Shown here piece by piece: positions 26,477 to 35,064 of a DNA stretch of 64,000 nt. The position numbers were made by a program, and so were the translations under genes. The DNA is from Enterococcus cecorum DSM 20682 = ATCC 43198 (GTDB lineage: Bacteria > Bacillota > Bacilli > Lactobacillales > Enterococcaceae): positions 235,001-299,000 of the forward strand of contig NZ_ASWI01000003.1 of NCBI RefSeq assembly GCF_000407565.1. The letters run 5' to 3'. The notes under the pieces were generated by a model. It did not search any database and was not told the origin of the DNA. It was given only the letters and a program-made list of their open reading frames with translations. The first letter of the stretch is position 1. Each line of letters begins with the position of its first letter.

Positions 26477-27523
26477 TTATATTGATAAGTCGTTTAAGAG
26501 ACTTAAAGCATCAGCATCTTGCTGGTGCTTTTTTTCTGGCATCAGTTCAAGATAATAGTTCTGTGTTGTCAGAATTGAATTGTGTCCAAGCCTACGAGAA
26601 ATATAATCTAAACTAATATCTTTTGAAAAAAGGAAAGAAGCGTGAGTGTCACGCAAACCATGAAAAGTTGTTTTGCTCAGTCCCAACTGATTGAGTAATT
26701 TTTGGAGTTGACCCGCTTGTTTGAATCCATTCCAATCAAAGACATAATCAGTTTTAGTGCTAGCTAATTGAAGTAATGCTTGATAAATATCCTTATTGAT
26801 TGAAATATCACGTTTAGAGTGTTTGGTCTTGAGTTGTGTATCATCAGTTGTGGGACTAATAGAGCGTTTGATTTTAACTCCATACTCAAAAATATCTTCC
26901 TTTTTAATTCCTAGAAGTTCTCCTCGTCTTGCTCCTGTTTCTAATGCGAGGGCAACAAGAATGTTAAATTCATCTTCTGTGTGGCTCAAACAATATTGTC
27001 TGAGTTTTTTGAACTCTGTGATAGAGAGTGGAACATTACGTTTAGGCTGTTCTTGACCTTTTGCTTTCAGAAGATGTCCAAAGTCATTGCTAATCAATCC
27101 GCGAGCGTAAGCGTATTTCAACGAACCACGAATTTTAAGAACAAGTTCTTTGACAGTCTTTTTAGAATGACTTTCTGCATATTGGTCAATTTTCTTTTGC
27201 ATGATGAGGTCATCAAGGTGTTTAAGTTGAATTCCATCAAAAAGGCTATCAATTACTACCAGTGTTCGCTTATAGTTGATAAAGGTAGCTTCACGGACAT
27301 CATTTTTCTTGACTGTGTGAACCCAATTCCGATAAAAATCAGTAAATAGGGTAGAGCGTTCAGCGATATTTTTACCACGCCCTTTTTCAAGCTCCATTTC
27401 TAGTGTCCAGAGCTCAGCATCTTTTTTATTGCTGAATGTTTTTGTTTCTCTTTTGTATTGTCCTTTCTTATAGAGTGATACAGTTGCACGGAAAGAGTTT
27501 CCACGTTTTGTTATTGTTGCCAT
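26477..27523 (-). CDS. int: tyrosine recombinase (integrase) of the rpsI element
   Basis: Catalyses integration and excision at rpsI. The 348-aa protein has an N-terminal arm-binding domain (ITKRGNSFRATVSLYKKG), a core-binding SAM-like domain (about 60-150) and a catalytic domain. The active residues are Arg199 (TGARRGE), His288 and Arg291 (HGLRDTH), His314 (RLGHNS) and Tyr323 (QNYY). Length is normal. It reads toward the left end and lies 54 bp from the att core, as expected for a self-encoded integrase. Confidence 0.95.
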   Translation of the reverse strand: MATITKRGNSFRATVSLYKKGQYKRETKTFSNKKDAELWTLEMELEKGRGKNIAERSTLFTDFYRNWVHTVKKNDVREATFINYKRTLVVIDSLFDGIQLKHLDDLIMQKKIDQYAESHSKKTVKELVLKIRGSLKYAYARGLISNDFGHLLKAKGQEQPKRNVPLSITEFKKLRQYCLSHTEDEFNILVALALETGARRGELLGIKKEDIFEYGVKIKRSISPTTDDTQLKTKHSKRDISINKDIYQALLQLASTKTDYVFDWNGFKQAGQLQKLLNQLGLSKTTFHGLRDTHASFLFSKDISLDYISRRLGHNSILTTQNYYLELMPEKKHQQDADALSLLNDLSI

Positions 27524-27556
27524 TTTATCAGCCTTTCTATAATAAAAATGATTGAT

Positions 27557-27571
27557 AAAATAGACTAGTCA
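27557..27571. repeat. arm-site-like inverted repeat upstream of int
   Basis: AAAATAGACTAGTCA occurs here. Its reverse complement TGACTAGTCTATTTT occurs at 34820-34834 and 38821-38835, close to the two right-end sequences. The core ACTAGT is palindromic. It may be a binding site for integrase or excisionase; function is inferred. Confidence 0.5.
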
Positions 27572-27615
27572 CATATAGGATATATGAAAAGTCTGATTTA
27601 ATCAATCGTTGATGG

Positions 27616-27795
27616 TTACACACAGTGATTTTCAATAAATTTGATTAAATAAGTTTTTAGATAACGCTCTTGCTTACCAACCATAAAACACTGAAAGTCA
27701 GGGTGGCTTCTGATGTATTTATCAAATGATTTAGGGTCAATTCCTAGAAAATCAGAGGCTTGTTGTCGTGTTAGTAGTAGGGGGGTATCATTCAT
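27616..27795 (-). CDS. excisionase-like small HTH protein
   Basis: A 59-60-aa protein with a MerR/excisionase-type helix-turn-helix (LTRQQASDFLGIDPKSFDKYI) and a basic wing, of the DUF3173/Xis sort found beside integrases. I chose the ATG at 27795 because GGAGG precedes it by nine bases. The start overlaps the end of the rep gene, implying coupling. It probably directs excision together with the integrase downstream. Confidence 0.75.
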   Translation of the reverse strand: MNDTPLLLTRQQASDFLGIDPKSFDKYIRSHPDFQCFMVGKQERYLKTYLIKFIENHCV

Positions 27796-28402
27796 TATCT
27801 TCAACCTCCGTATCATACATTTCATTTTGCTGTTGATTACGGTTTGGATTATGCCGTCGTGAATCTAGATACTTAGCGAAGAAATAGGTGCGTTCGATGA
27901 TTAAACCTAATAAATTGGTGTTGTTTGCTCGTGCATACCAAACCAACTCTTCAAATTCTGTAAAGTCATTTTCCTCGATAATATCAACTACTTCATGGAT
28001 AAAATCCGAGGAGTTCATCTCCATCAAGAATTTATCCAAATCAAAGCCACAACCGACTTCAATATCCTCAATGTTGTATGGTGTCTTATCTGAATTCTCC
28101 GCATGAGTATAGTAATCCAGCAAACCAGTAGGCGACATAACTACTTCTACATGTGCTGGGCCGTTCAGCTTGTCCTTGATTAGTTCAGATACTTGTTTGT
28201 AGCTCTTGAGGGAGTCAAAGAAGAAAGCACCGTGCTTGTGCGACTTTTTAAACTCTCCTGTTTGTCTATTAACGTCCTTATCATGCCAAGGACTAAGAAT
28301 AAAGGGGATATGAAGGTCCTCTAAAATATTCAAGTAGTCCTTTGGTGCGCTTTCCTCATAGAAGAGAAATGTCCATTTGGTTGAGCGTTGTTCTTTTGCC
28401 AT
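27788..28402 (-). CDS. repB: pMV158-type replication initiator RepB (possible relaxase)
   Basis: A 204-aa HUH endonuclease of the Rep_2 family. It matches pMV158 RepB (210 aa) at the start in pattern: TFLFYEESAPKDY then SPWHDKD. The metal-binding HUH-like motif is KSHKHGAFFF near 60, and a catalytic Tyr candidate is in DYYTHAENSDK near 105. The cognate nick-site hairpin lies 94 bp upstream. The protein may start rolling-circle replication of the excised circle, may nick for transfer, or both. No other relaxase gene is in the element. Confidence 0.88.
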   Translation of the reverse strand: MAKEQRSTKWTFLFYEESAPKDYLNILEDLHIPFILSPWHDKDVNRQTGEFKKSHKHGAFFFDSLKSYKQVSELIKDKLNGPAHVEVVMSPTGLLDYYTHAENSDKTPYNIEDIEVGCGFDLDKFLMEMNSSDFIHEVVDIIEENDFTEFEELVWYARANNTNLLGLIIERTYFFAKYLDSRRHNPNRNQQQNEMYDTEVEDNE

Positions 28403-28430
28403 AGGCAGTTACCTCATTTCTTTTGGTTCT

Positions 28431-28479
28431 ATTACTAAGGAGAAATGACAGGTCAAATGCAAAGTTTTTTGAAAATTTT
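28431..28479 (-). promoter_or_regulatory. repeated promoter-like motif, copy R (upstream of repB)
   Basis: On the minus strand: AAAATTTTC then AAAAAACTTTG, 13 variable bases, then ATTTCTCCTTAGTAAT. The same blocks with the same 13-base spacing occur at 30722-30772, in front of the transfer-like operon. Neither block is a normal -35 or -10. The distance to the repB ATG is about 28 nt. It may be a promoter for the element's own sigma-like protein. Confidence 0.55.
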
Positions 28480-28495
28480 GTGATTGTTGATTATT

Positions 28496-28530
28496 GACCT
28501 ATTGGGGGGTCGTAGTACCCCCAATAGGTC
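28496..28530 (-). other. double-strand origin / nick-site hairpin (dso or oriT)
   Basis: A perfect 13-bp stem (GACCTATTGGGGG with its complement) holds a 9-nt loop. On the minus strand the loop reads TACTACGAC, the conserved nick sequence of pMV158-family replicons, cut after TACTACG. It lies directly upstream of repB on the same strand. The motif identity comes from knowledge of pMV158; the hairpin is seen directly. Confidence 0.88.
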
Positions 28531-28553
28531 ATGATAGAATAGAGCATAGAAAA

Positions 28554-28594
28554 GGGGGCTGTTTGGCTTTTGCTTAACGCAAGCCACAGCCCCA
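28554..28594 (-). terminator. terminator after the membrane-protein gene
   Basis: GGGGCTGT-TT-GGCTT pairs with AAGCC-ACAGCCCC. On the minus strand it is followed by CTTTTTCT. It ends the transfer-like operon just before the nick site. Confidence 0.75.
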
Positions 28595-28599
28595 AGGAA

Positions 28600-29205
28600 T
28601 TAACGTTTTTGCCCAGTGAACCATAATTGGTTACGAACTCGAATAGGAGAAGAGAAATAATAGTCGCCGTGTTGGCTAACAATTTCTTCTTTCAGTTGTG
28701 CTTCCATCTCTTTTAGGATTTTTTGTCCCTGTTGGTCTCTAGGAACTTTTAGAAATATAACGATGGTATCTTTTCGTATATCAATGATACATTTACGAAC
28801 AGCACGGTTAAATCCCTTATGGATTGGATTGATAGTGGTAACGGTCTGGTGTTCAAGGTTACTTATTTTCTGTACTCGTTCACGCTGGAAAAGGAAGTGT
28901 CTTAATAAAAAGGTATGATAGACAGATTGGCAGTAATTCCAAAGACTGTCTGTTTTCAATCGTTGTATCGTCTCTATCCCAGTTAATAATAAGGCTAGTA
29001 GTAGAGAAACAAGAGCGAATCCGTGACAAACAGAACTAATTGTATCAGTAACGTTTTTAAACGTATCCAGATTGACAAATGAGATATTGGTTAATTGAAC
29101 GGAAAGAAAATTGAACAACCAACCGAAAATAGAACAGATTGGAGCAATAAGTAGTAAGTATAATATGAGATTGAAACTTCTCATGAAGTAGGTTTTAGTG
29201 GTCAT
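28600..29205 (-). CDS. element-encoded membrane protein, unknown function
   Basis: A 201-aa protein whose N-terminal ~95 residues hold two or three hydrophobic segments (FNLILYLLLIAPICSIFGWL and FALVSLLLALLLTGI). The rest is a soluble basic domain containing VTTINPIHKGFNRAVRKCI. Its ATG overlaps the stop of the FtsK-like gene (ATGA), with GAGGT upstream. Similar membrane partners follow TcpA-like genes in Tn916- and ICESt3-related elements. I cannot name a function. Confidence 0.75.
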   Translation of the reverse strand: MTTKTYFMRSFNLILYLLLIAPICSIFGWLFNFLSVQLTNISFVNLDTFKNVTDTISSVCHGFALVSLLLALLLTGIETIQRLKTDSLWNYCQSVYHTFLLRHFLFQRERVQKISNLEHQTVTTINPIHKGFNRAVRKCIIDIRKDTIVIFLKVPRDQQGQKILKEMEAQLKEEIVSQHGDYYFSSPIRVRNQLWFTGQKR

Positions 29206-30302
29206 AGGATACCTCGCTTTGTGTAATAGGTTGGACATAGTAAGGGTAGGACTTGATACGGGTGTTCATTGTCAATAACTTGAATGATTCCTGTCCCATG
29301 TCCTGTTGGAATCACAATCCCCTCTGGGTCTAGGTCTGGAAACAAGAATTGAGTGGTCTTCTGATTGATATTTCCGATTTGTAATAATACGTTTAGCTGT
29401 TCCCTTACTGAAATGGGAATGGTATTGTGGTCAAAACGCTGGCTTACCAACAAGAGATGGATTTTCGTAGCACGTCCCAATAAAGCAATCTGTGAGAGTA
29501 ATGAGAAAAAGGCTTCTTTGATGTTTTTATTGACTCCCTCAGATAGGGCTAGGACTTCATCGATGACAATGGTTAAATGAGTAAATTGATGATTGGGGTT
29601 ATCATATAAGATAGCTTGTCGTTTCTGAATGAGAGTTGCACACTGGCTTAATTGTTCATTGACCTGTGAGACAAAATCTGATTTTGAACGATTTTCGACA
29701 GGATGGATAACTGCAATATGATTTTCTCTAGCCCATCGGCTTGGAGTATCAAACTTAGGGTCAATGATTATCAAGTCAGACATATGTTTCAGAACACTTA
29801 GGAAGTAAGTGAGAGTGTACGATTTTCCAGAACCCGAATTTCCAGCAATAGCAATATGATTTACTTTTTCAAGATTGAGTTCAAAGTGCTTCATGATAGG
29901 GATTTTTCCTTGCGGTAAGCTAGCTGAAAACTTATCTAAATCAGGAATCGCCAAACGTGCTGAAATTCCTTTTTTCCAAGGAAAGAATAGTCCACGTTGA
30001 ATGTGTAAGTCATCTGTTTCTAACGGGACAAAATAGGTGGCATTTTGTTTTAGAAGCGTATACTGTGGATATAATGAAGCATTGGCAATCAGAAAGATTT
30101 TCTTGTACAAGTCATCATCAAGGATATAGGCGCAAGGCAGGCGAGGGACGAAGACAAAGCCGTCTTCTTGGATAATAATATTAAAGGAGTTAGTATAGCT
30201 GGTTTCTCCCTGCATTAAAGCCCCAAGAGCCATGTTCAGACTCTGAAGCAAGTAAGATTGCAGGAAAGATTGGTTCAGCATATCACGCGATTGTGAAACC
30301 AT
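29202..30302 (-). CDS. FtsK/SpoIIIE-like DNA translocase (TcpA-type coupling protein)
   Basis: A 366-aa P-loop ATPase. Walker A AGNSGSGKS is at 153-161 and Walker B LTIVIDE at 243-249; VSQRFD further on resembles the FtsK-family arginine motif. It lacks the long N-terminal membrane domain of FtsK. In Tn916-like elements such proteins bring the nicked DNA to the transfer channel. The start overlaps the upstream stop (TAATG). It is the only transfer ATPase in the element. Confidence 0.88.
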   Translation of the reverse strand: MVSQSRDMLNQSFLQSYLLQSLNMALGALMQGETSYTNSFNIIIQEDGFVFVPRLPCAYILDDDLYKKIFLIANASLYPQYTLLKQNATYFVPLETDDLHIQRGLFFPWKKGISARLAIPDLDKFSASLPQGKIPIMKHFELNLEKVNHIAIAGNSGSGKSYTLTYFLSVLKHMSDLIIIDPKFDTPSRWARENHIAVIHPVENRSKSDFVSQVNEQLSQCATLIQKRQAILYDNPNHQFTHLTIVIDEVLALSEGVNKNIKEAFFSLLSQIALLGRATKIHLLLVSQRFDHNTIPISVREQLNVLLQIGNINQKTTQFLFPDLDPEGIVIPTGHGTGIIQVIDNEHPYQVLPLLCPTYYTKRGIL

Positions 30303-30622
30303 TATCGAATCTCCTTAAGACCATTAGCTTTGAAGTAAATATTATATTTCACTTCGCAGGCTTGTAGAGTGTCAAATTGAATCATGGATTGAAAAGCTGG
30401 AAGAACAATCGTATCTTCAAATTTTACTTGGAAAGGGTCTTGTCCTTCCTGCACAAACCATGCTTTGTAGGCTACGATTTCTCCTGTTGGTTTTCCGTCT
30501 TCAAACCGTTGTTGTGGTTCAAGTTCAGTACTAAGAGAGTAAATCGGTTGTTTTTGACTAATGATTTTGTCAGCCAAAGTAGTTGTGTAACCGCCTTTTG
30601 TTGTTTTCATTTTGAATGCCAT
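30302..30622 (-). CDS. small conserved conjugative-element protein (YdcP/DUF961-like)
   Basis: A 106-aa soluble protein with no clear catalytic motif. Position, first gene before the FtsK-like gene, and size match the YdcP/DUF961 proteins (Orf22/Orf23 of Tn916). RBS AAGGAGGAA is upstream of the ATG. Function is unknown. Family assignment rests on context and general pattern. Confidence 0.6.
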   Translation of the reverse strand: MAFKMKTTKGGYTTTLADKIISQKQPIYSLSTELEPQQRFEDGKPTGEIVAYKAWFVQEGQDPFQVKFEDTIVLPAFQSMIQFDTLQACEVKYNIYFKANGLKEIR

Positions 30623-30721
30623 AGGGAAATTCCTCCTTGTTTATAGAAAATAATGTTAATGCGATAGGCTCGGTTTTGGTCATGTGCTGGACTTGGTTGT
30701 TAGGTTGTTTACCACGTCCCC

Positions 30722-30772
30722 ATTACTAAGGAGAAATAGTCCTTAAAACACAAAGTTTTTTTGGAAAATTTT
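30722..30772 (-). promoter_or_regulatory. repeated promoter-like motif, copy U (upstream of the transfer-like operon)
   Basis: On the minus strand it contains AAAAAACTTTG, 13 bases, then ATTTCTCCTTAGTAAT, the last 16 bases being identical to copy R at 28431. It lies about 100 bp ahead of the first gene of this operon. Confidence 0.55.
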
Positions 30773-30784
30773 TTATTTTTTTGC

Positions 30785-30818
30785 AAAAAAAATCCAGTGC
30801 TACAAAACACCGGATTTT
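30785..30818 (-). terminator. terminator of the sigma-like gene
   Basis: On the minus strand AAAATCCGGTG pairs with CACTGGATTTT (one G-T pair), followed by TTTTTTGC. It is six bases after the stop codon. Confidence 0.85.
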
Positions 30819-30823
30819 AGGTA

Positions 30824-31273
30824 TTAGCTATAGTCTTCCAATAAAGAAGCTAATTTTCTAATAGCTTTTAGATAATGGGATTTGACGGTCACATCACTCA
30901 TTTTTTTGTAATGTTCAGAAATACAGCGAGCTGTTACCTTATAGCTACATCCTTGTTCAGCCACCATTTCAACAATTTCACGGTCAATAGGTGCTAAAAT
31001 TTCTTTAGCTTTATTGACTGCCTGCTCTATTTCTTTTTTTTCAATAGCCTCTTGAGGATTCAAATCAGAACTTGCAACTATTTCATGGAGTTCACGTTGT
31101 TTGCCGTAGTTACGAGATATATTCTTTTCAAGGCTTTTTTTATGGTGGTATCGGTCACGACGCTCGGCATTGCTTTGTTCTTGTTGGAGGAGACGGTCAA
31201 CCTCTTTCCAATTTCCAGTTTCGACGGCTTTTTTAATTTTACGCTCACGGCGTTCGGTAACTTTGTTACTCAT
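30824..31273 (-). CDS. sigma-factor-like regulator of the element
   Basis: A 149-aa protein. Its N-terminal half is very basic and helical (KVTERRERKIKKAVETG). The C-terminal half looks like sigma region 4 or another helix-turn-helix: IDREIVEMVAEQGCSYKVTA then SDVTVKSHYLKAIRKLASLL. I chose the ATG at 31273, which has AAGGAAG upstream; the longer form starts in the intergenic region. It may be a dedicated sigma factor or activator for the two repeated motifs. This is inference. Confidence 0.65.
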   Translation of the reverse strand: MSNKVTERRERKIKKAVETGNWKEVDRLLQQEQSNAERRDRYHHKKSLEKNISRNYGKQRELHEIVASSDLNPQEAIEKKEIEQAVNKAKEILAPIDREIVEMVAEQGCSYKVTARCISEHYKKMSDVTVKSHYLKAIRKLASLLEDYS

Positions 31274-31571
31274 AATAGTACTTCCTTTCTTGTCCTTGGA
31301 CAGAAAGAAACGATATGAGCGAGCATTGGACACCGAGTATGGCAAAAGGCACATCAAATAAACGGTGGAACAATTCTATGCAAGATATGACCTTTATCGC
31401 CATATCATCATATTTGTTTCAATCCGTCCGTTTGATGGCCATCAATTGGGACTGTGAAAATTTATTTACAAGTTTCCTTGTATGATGTCAATATAAGCTA
31501 TTTAATTATGTAAAAATAGTGTAGTTTGATATAATTTAATTGCGTAAATACATAAATAAAGGGAGTAAAAG
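31274..31571. other. intergenic control region between divergent element genes
   Basis: 298 bp between the divergent sigma-like gene and the 312-aa gene. It is AT-rich near the right end (TTGATATAATTTAATT at about 31526-31541 contains a -10-like TATAAT). It contains the small inverted repeat GATGGCCATC. No gene was found. Confidence 0.4.
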
Positions 31572-32510
31572 ATGAATGAAGAATTACAGAGTTTTTTCTG
31601 CATGAAAGCTTCGGAAAGAATAGGGAAAATTATTACAAGTAGGAAGTTGAGTTTTTTTAAAATTTATCCTGAAAACTCAAATATCATTTCATGGATTGTA
31701 TCGGGTCGAAGAACCAAAAGAAATCCATACTTGCTTACTGATACGGCCGTTCAAAGAATTAATGAAACTATAAATGGTCAAGAGTTATCAGATGAGGAGA
31801 ATAAATACGAGTGTAGAGTGATTTCTTGGGGAGACAATGACGAGATAGAAAATTATATTCCTGAAATGATGAGCTTGATTGTTAAGAATCTGACAGATGA
31901 ACAGCAACTAGTTTTGGATGAAACGTTAAAGGATGATATTTATTTTGCTGAAACCATAGCGTATACAGAGATTTTGAATGAACGTAATGCTTTTTTTTTA
32001 GGTGTAGACATGGAGAAACTATATACAGAAGATGTTCCTATGTCTCGATATTTTGCTGAAATAGAAATGCTAAATGCAATTGAGGAAGATTTTAAAAAGG
32101 AATTTATCGAGTTTCTTGATTCAACGAAATTCGTCAGGACAAAAGTAAACGGAAAAGATGAATATGTAAACAAGGGGATTACATTTAAAAATCAATTTGG
32201 GTGCGATGATATTGTTAATCTATTTTTGAAAGTAGTAAAAGCTCATAAATTACCTATTGAAGAATCGATTGGACATAGGGTATATTCTATTGTTAAAAAA
32301 GATATATCTAAGTTAGATTCTTTAATAGAACGTGAATTAATCTATGATACAGTTTATGCACCTTATCGGGAGGATAAAATTTTTAAGACAGAGTTGGAAT
32401 TTCAGCGCGGTATTATCAAGGCTGGACAAGATTATATAAAGTCTTTAGATGATACACATAGAAGTAGAAATGAAGTTTGGAATACTCTTAGGGAGGAAGG
32501 AGAAATATGA
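31572..32510 (+). CDS. unknown protein with N-terminal HTH-like segment, next to the R-M genes
   Basis: 312 aa, not recognised. Residues ~10-60 (MKASERIGKIITSRKLSFFK then SNIISWIVSGRRTKRNPYLL) resemble a Cro/CI-type helix-turn-helix. The rest is acidic and helical, without a visible catalytic motif. RBS AAGGGAG is upstream. It lies 116 bp ahead of the restriction gene, so it could be a controller of the R-M locus or an independent defence gene. No function is assigned. Confidence 0.6.
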   Translation: MNEELQSFFCMKASERIGKIITSRKLSFFKIYPENSNIISWIVSGRRTKRNPYLLTDTAVQRINETINGQELSDEENKYECRVISWGDNDEIENYIPEMMSLIVKNLTDEQQLVLDETLKDDIYFAETIAYTEILNERNAFFLGVDMEKLYTEDVPMSRYFAEIEMLNAIEEDFKKEFIEFLDSTKFVRTKVNGKDEYVNKGITFKNQFGCDDIVNLFLKVVKAHKLPIEESIGHRVYSIVKKDISKLDSLIERELIYDTVYAPYREDKIFKTELEFQRGIIKAGQDYIKSLDDTHRSRNEVWNTLREEGEI

Positions 32511-32626
32511 TATAATTATGTAGCGTGGAAAAATATTTGGCAGATATTTGAAAAAGTTGATGTTGCAGATACACTATTGAAACTATGGTATTGAGTTTAT
32601 GAAGCAAAATGAAAGAGGTGTAACAT

Positions 32627-33273
32627 ATGAAAATTTTAACAATAGATACTTTAATCGCTGCGGCGTGTGATTTTTCACAAAAGATGTCTCGAGAAAACCA
32701 TATCGAACTGCTAGGGGTTACGGATGGTAAAGCTGTCGGAACTTACGTTGAACATAGATTTAAAGAATACCTTATGAGGGTTTTGAATTTAATTTAGGTA
32801 ATAGTGCTAAAGGTATCGATTTACCAAGCGTCAATACCGACATAAAAGTAACTTCCATCAGACAACCACAATCTAGTTGTCCTTTTAAATCAGCAAGGCA
32901 AAAGATTTTTGGGCTAGGCTATAATTTACTAGTGTTTGTATATGAAAAGATAGATGTTGGCGAAGAATGTCATTTAAATATTATTAATACTACGTTTGTT
33001 GACGAAGAGAGAACAGCGGATTTTACATTAACTAGACAAATACTTAATTTATTATCTATCGGAGCGATAAAGGAAGATATTATAGGCCTTCTGGAAGATA
33101 AAAGTGTTCCTGGAGATGAGATAGTTTATAATGATTTAGCTGATGAAATAATGGCAAATCCTCCTAGACAAGGTTATTTAACTATCAGTAACGCTTTGCA
33201 ATGGAGACTTCAATATAAACGAGTTATAAGTTTAAATAACGAAGTTGAAGGAGTGATTAATTTTGATTGGTAA
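32627..33273 (+). pseudogene. type II restriction endonuclease, frameshifted
   Basis: The ATG frame (MKILTIDTLIAAACDFSQK) ends early at 32796 after MRVLNLI. Adding one T near 32772 (CTTATGAG to CTTTATGAG) reads on as LYEGFEFNLGNSAKGIDLP and then to DW at 33273, giving about 215 aa. The rejoined protein has a PD-(D/E)XK nuclease signature: GIDLPS, then TDIKVTS. It overlaps the methyltransferase start by 11 bases, as is usual in R-M pairs. As read, the nuclease is inactive. Confidence 0.8.
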
Positions 33274-34780
33274 AAGAGAGTTTGGTGATTATCAAACACC
33301 TCAAGAATTTTCTGATAGGATTTGTCGCTTTCTTATTGAAGAACGACGAATTAAACCAAGAGTGGTTATTGAACCCACCTGTGGTTTAGGGAATTTTTTA
33401 GACAGTAGCTTAAAATTTAATGCTGAACTATATTTAGGTATTGAATTACAACAAGATTACTATAAATTTTGTAAAAAAAGATTTGTTCAAGAAAACATCC
33501 AGATTTTTCAAGGGGATATTTTTGAATTTCCCTTGAAAGAACTGTCGGGAGAACAAGATGTCTTGTTGATTGGGAATCCTCCGTGGGTAACAAATAGTAC
33601 TTTGTCTAGCTTGGATTCTAATAATTTACCTAGTAAATCTAATATTAAATTTTTAAAAGGAATGGATGCCCTGACTGGTGCTAGTAATTTTGATATATGT
33701 GAATATATAATTTTACAATTGATAGATGAGTATAAAAAAACGAATACGGTTCTAGCTATGTTATGTAAAACTAATGTAGCTCGTAATGTATTTCAAGAGT
33801 TACATAGCCGAAAAATCAACTTTGAGTATTTCGATACCATTCAATTTAACTCTAAGCAAATTTTTGATATTAATGCATCAGCATGCTTAATGGTTATGAA
33901 GTTATCTGAACAAGACTATCTCCCTCAAACAAGTAACGTTTTTGAGTTTAAAGAAGAAAATGTAGAACCAATAGGAAAGTATGGTTTCCATGATGGAAAA
34001 TTTTACAGTAATTTAGAACTGGAATATGATTTTGATGGGGAATCACAGTTTGAATGGCGACAAGGGGTCAAGCATGATAATTCTAAAGTGATGGAATTAA
34101 ATATTAGTCATGGGAATATGATAAATGGTTTGAAAGAAACGGTTGAAATTGAAAAGGAATTGGTATTTCCACTTATAAAAAGTAGTATGCTAAAGAAACC
34201 AATAATTATGGAATCCCCTAAAAAAGTTATTGTTACCCAAAAAAAAGTAAAGGAAGAAACCGATTATATTAAGTATGATTTCCCTAAAACTTGGGAGTAC
34301 CTCAATAGACATAGAGATTCTTTTGAAAAAAGAAAAAGCTCTATATATAATAATGCTCCCGCATTCTCAATGTTTGGTATAGGAGATTATTCATATTCAA
34401 GCTATAAAGTTGGTATTAGTGGATTCTATAAAAAACCTTTGTTTGCTTTGATGTATTCAGAGAATAAAAAGCCTGTGATGATGGATGATACGGGATATTT
34501 TTTATCTTTTGATGACTATGATTTTGCTTACGCGGTGATGTTGATTCTTAATTCAGAACCCGTTCAAGAATTTTTAAGGACTATTGCTTTTTTGGATGCT
34601 AAACGTCCTTTTACAAAAAAAGTACTGCAGCGGATTGATTTTAGAAAAATTATTGCTTATTTAACGATTGATGATTTAGTGCAGACTGAAATAAACTTAG
34701 GTCTGAAACGTTATATAACTGATGAAATTTATCGAAATTTTAAGGACTATATAATAGGAGAGCAGCTATCCTTGTTTTAG
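33263..34780 (+). CDS. type II DNA methyltransferase (N6-adenine type)
   Basis: A 505-aa class I methyltransferase. FGDYQTPQEFS is at the start, the SAM-binding motif EPTCGLGNF near 37 (F-x-G-x-G type) and the catalytic motif GNPPW near 105. The C-terminal ~250 residues probably recognise DNA. NPPW fits N6-adenine, but N4-cytosine cannot be excluded. The start is TTG, with GAAGGAG upstream, overlapping the end of the nuclease gene. It is intact, so it may act as an orphan methylase and protect DNA from outside nucleases of the same specificity. Confidence 0.9.
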   Translation: MIGKREFGDYQTPQEFSDRICRFLIEERRIKPRVVIEPTCGLGNFLDSSLKFNAELYLGIELQQDYYKFCKKRFVQENIQIFQGDIFEFPLKELSGEQDVLLIGNPPWVTNSTLSSLDSNNLPSKSNIKFLKGMDALTGASNFDICEYIILQLIDEYKKTNTVLAMLCKTNVARNVFQELHSRKINFEYFDTIQFNSKQIFDINASACLMVMKLSEQDYLPQTSNVFEFKEENVEPIGKYGFHDGKFYSNLELEYDFDGESQFEWRQGVKHDNSKVMELNISHGNMINGLKETVEIEKELVFPLIKSSMLKKPIIMESPKKVIVTQKKVKEETDYIKYDFPKTWEYLNRHRDSFEKRKSSIYNNAPAFSMFGIGDYSYSSYKVGISGFYKKPLFALMYSENKKPVMMDDTGYFLSFDDYDFAYAVMLILNSEPVQEFLRTIAFLDAKRPFTKKVLQRIDFRKIIAYLTIDDLVQTEINLGLKRYITDEIYRNFKDYIIGEQLSLF

Positions 34781-34819
34781 TATTTTTAAAAAGTAAAACC
34801 ACCTCAAATTTAAGGCGGT

Positions 34820-34970
34820 TGACTAGTCTATTTTAAGGTGTTAATTGGTGTCAATATTATCCAAAGTTATGAATTTTAGTCCGTTTTCAGGGAAGATTCA
34901 TTTTTGGAAACGTTGATATAAAGGGATTTAGAAGTATTGAGTAGTTATAGTTTTCAATAGAGAAATTATC
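34820..34970 (+). repeat. right-end-like direct repeat, inner copy
   Basis: About 150 bp that align along their length with 38821-38971. Shared blocks include TGACTAGTCTATTTT, GGTGTTAATTGGTGTCAAT, ATTTTAGTCC and GTTGATATAA. It ends TTTTCAATAGAGAAATTATC, where the outer copy ends TTTTCAATGGAGAAATTCTC and runs into the att core. The inner att core is degenerate. The interval 34781-35064 has no gene. Confidence 0.8.
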
Positions 34971-35064
34971 AATGAATTAATTACAAGATGATAAAGCGAT
35001 ACAAAAATCGTAGTAGATGTATTCCTATGGGGTATGATATACTTAGTGAGAGAGGACATTACAT

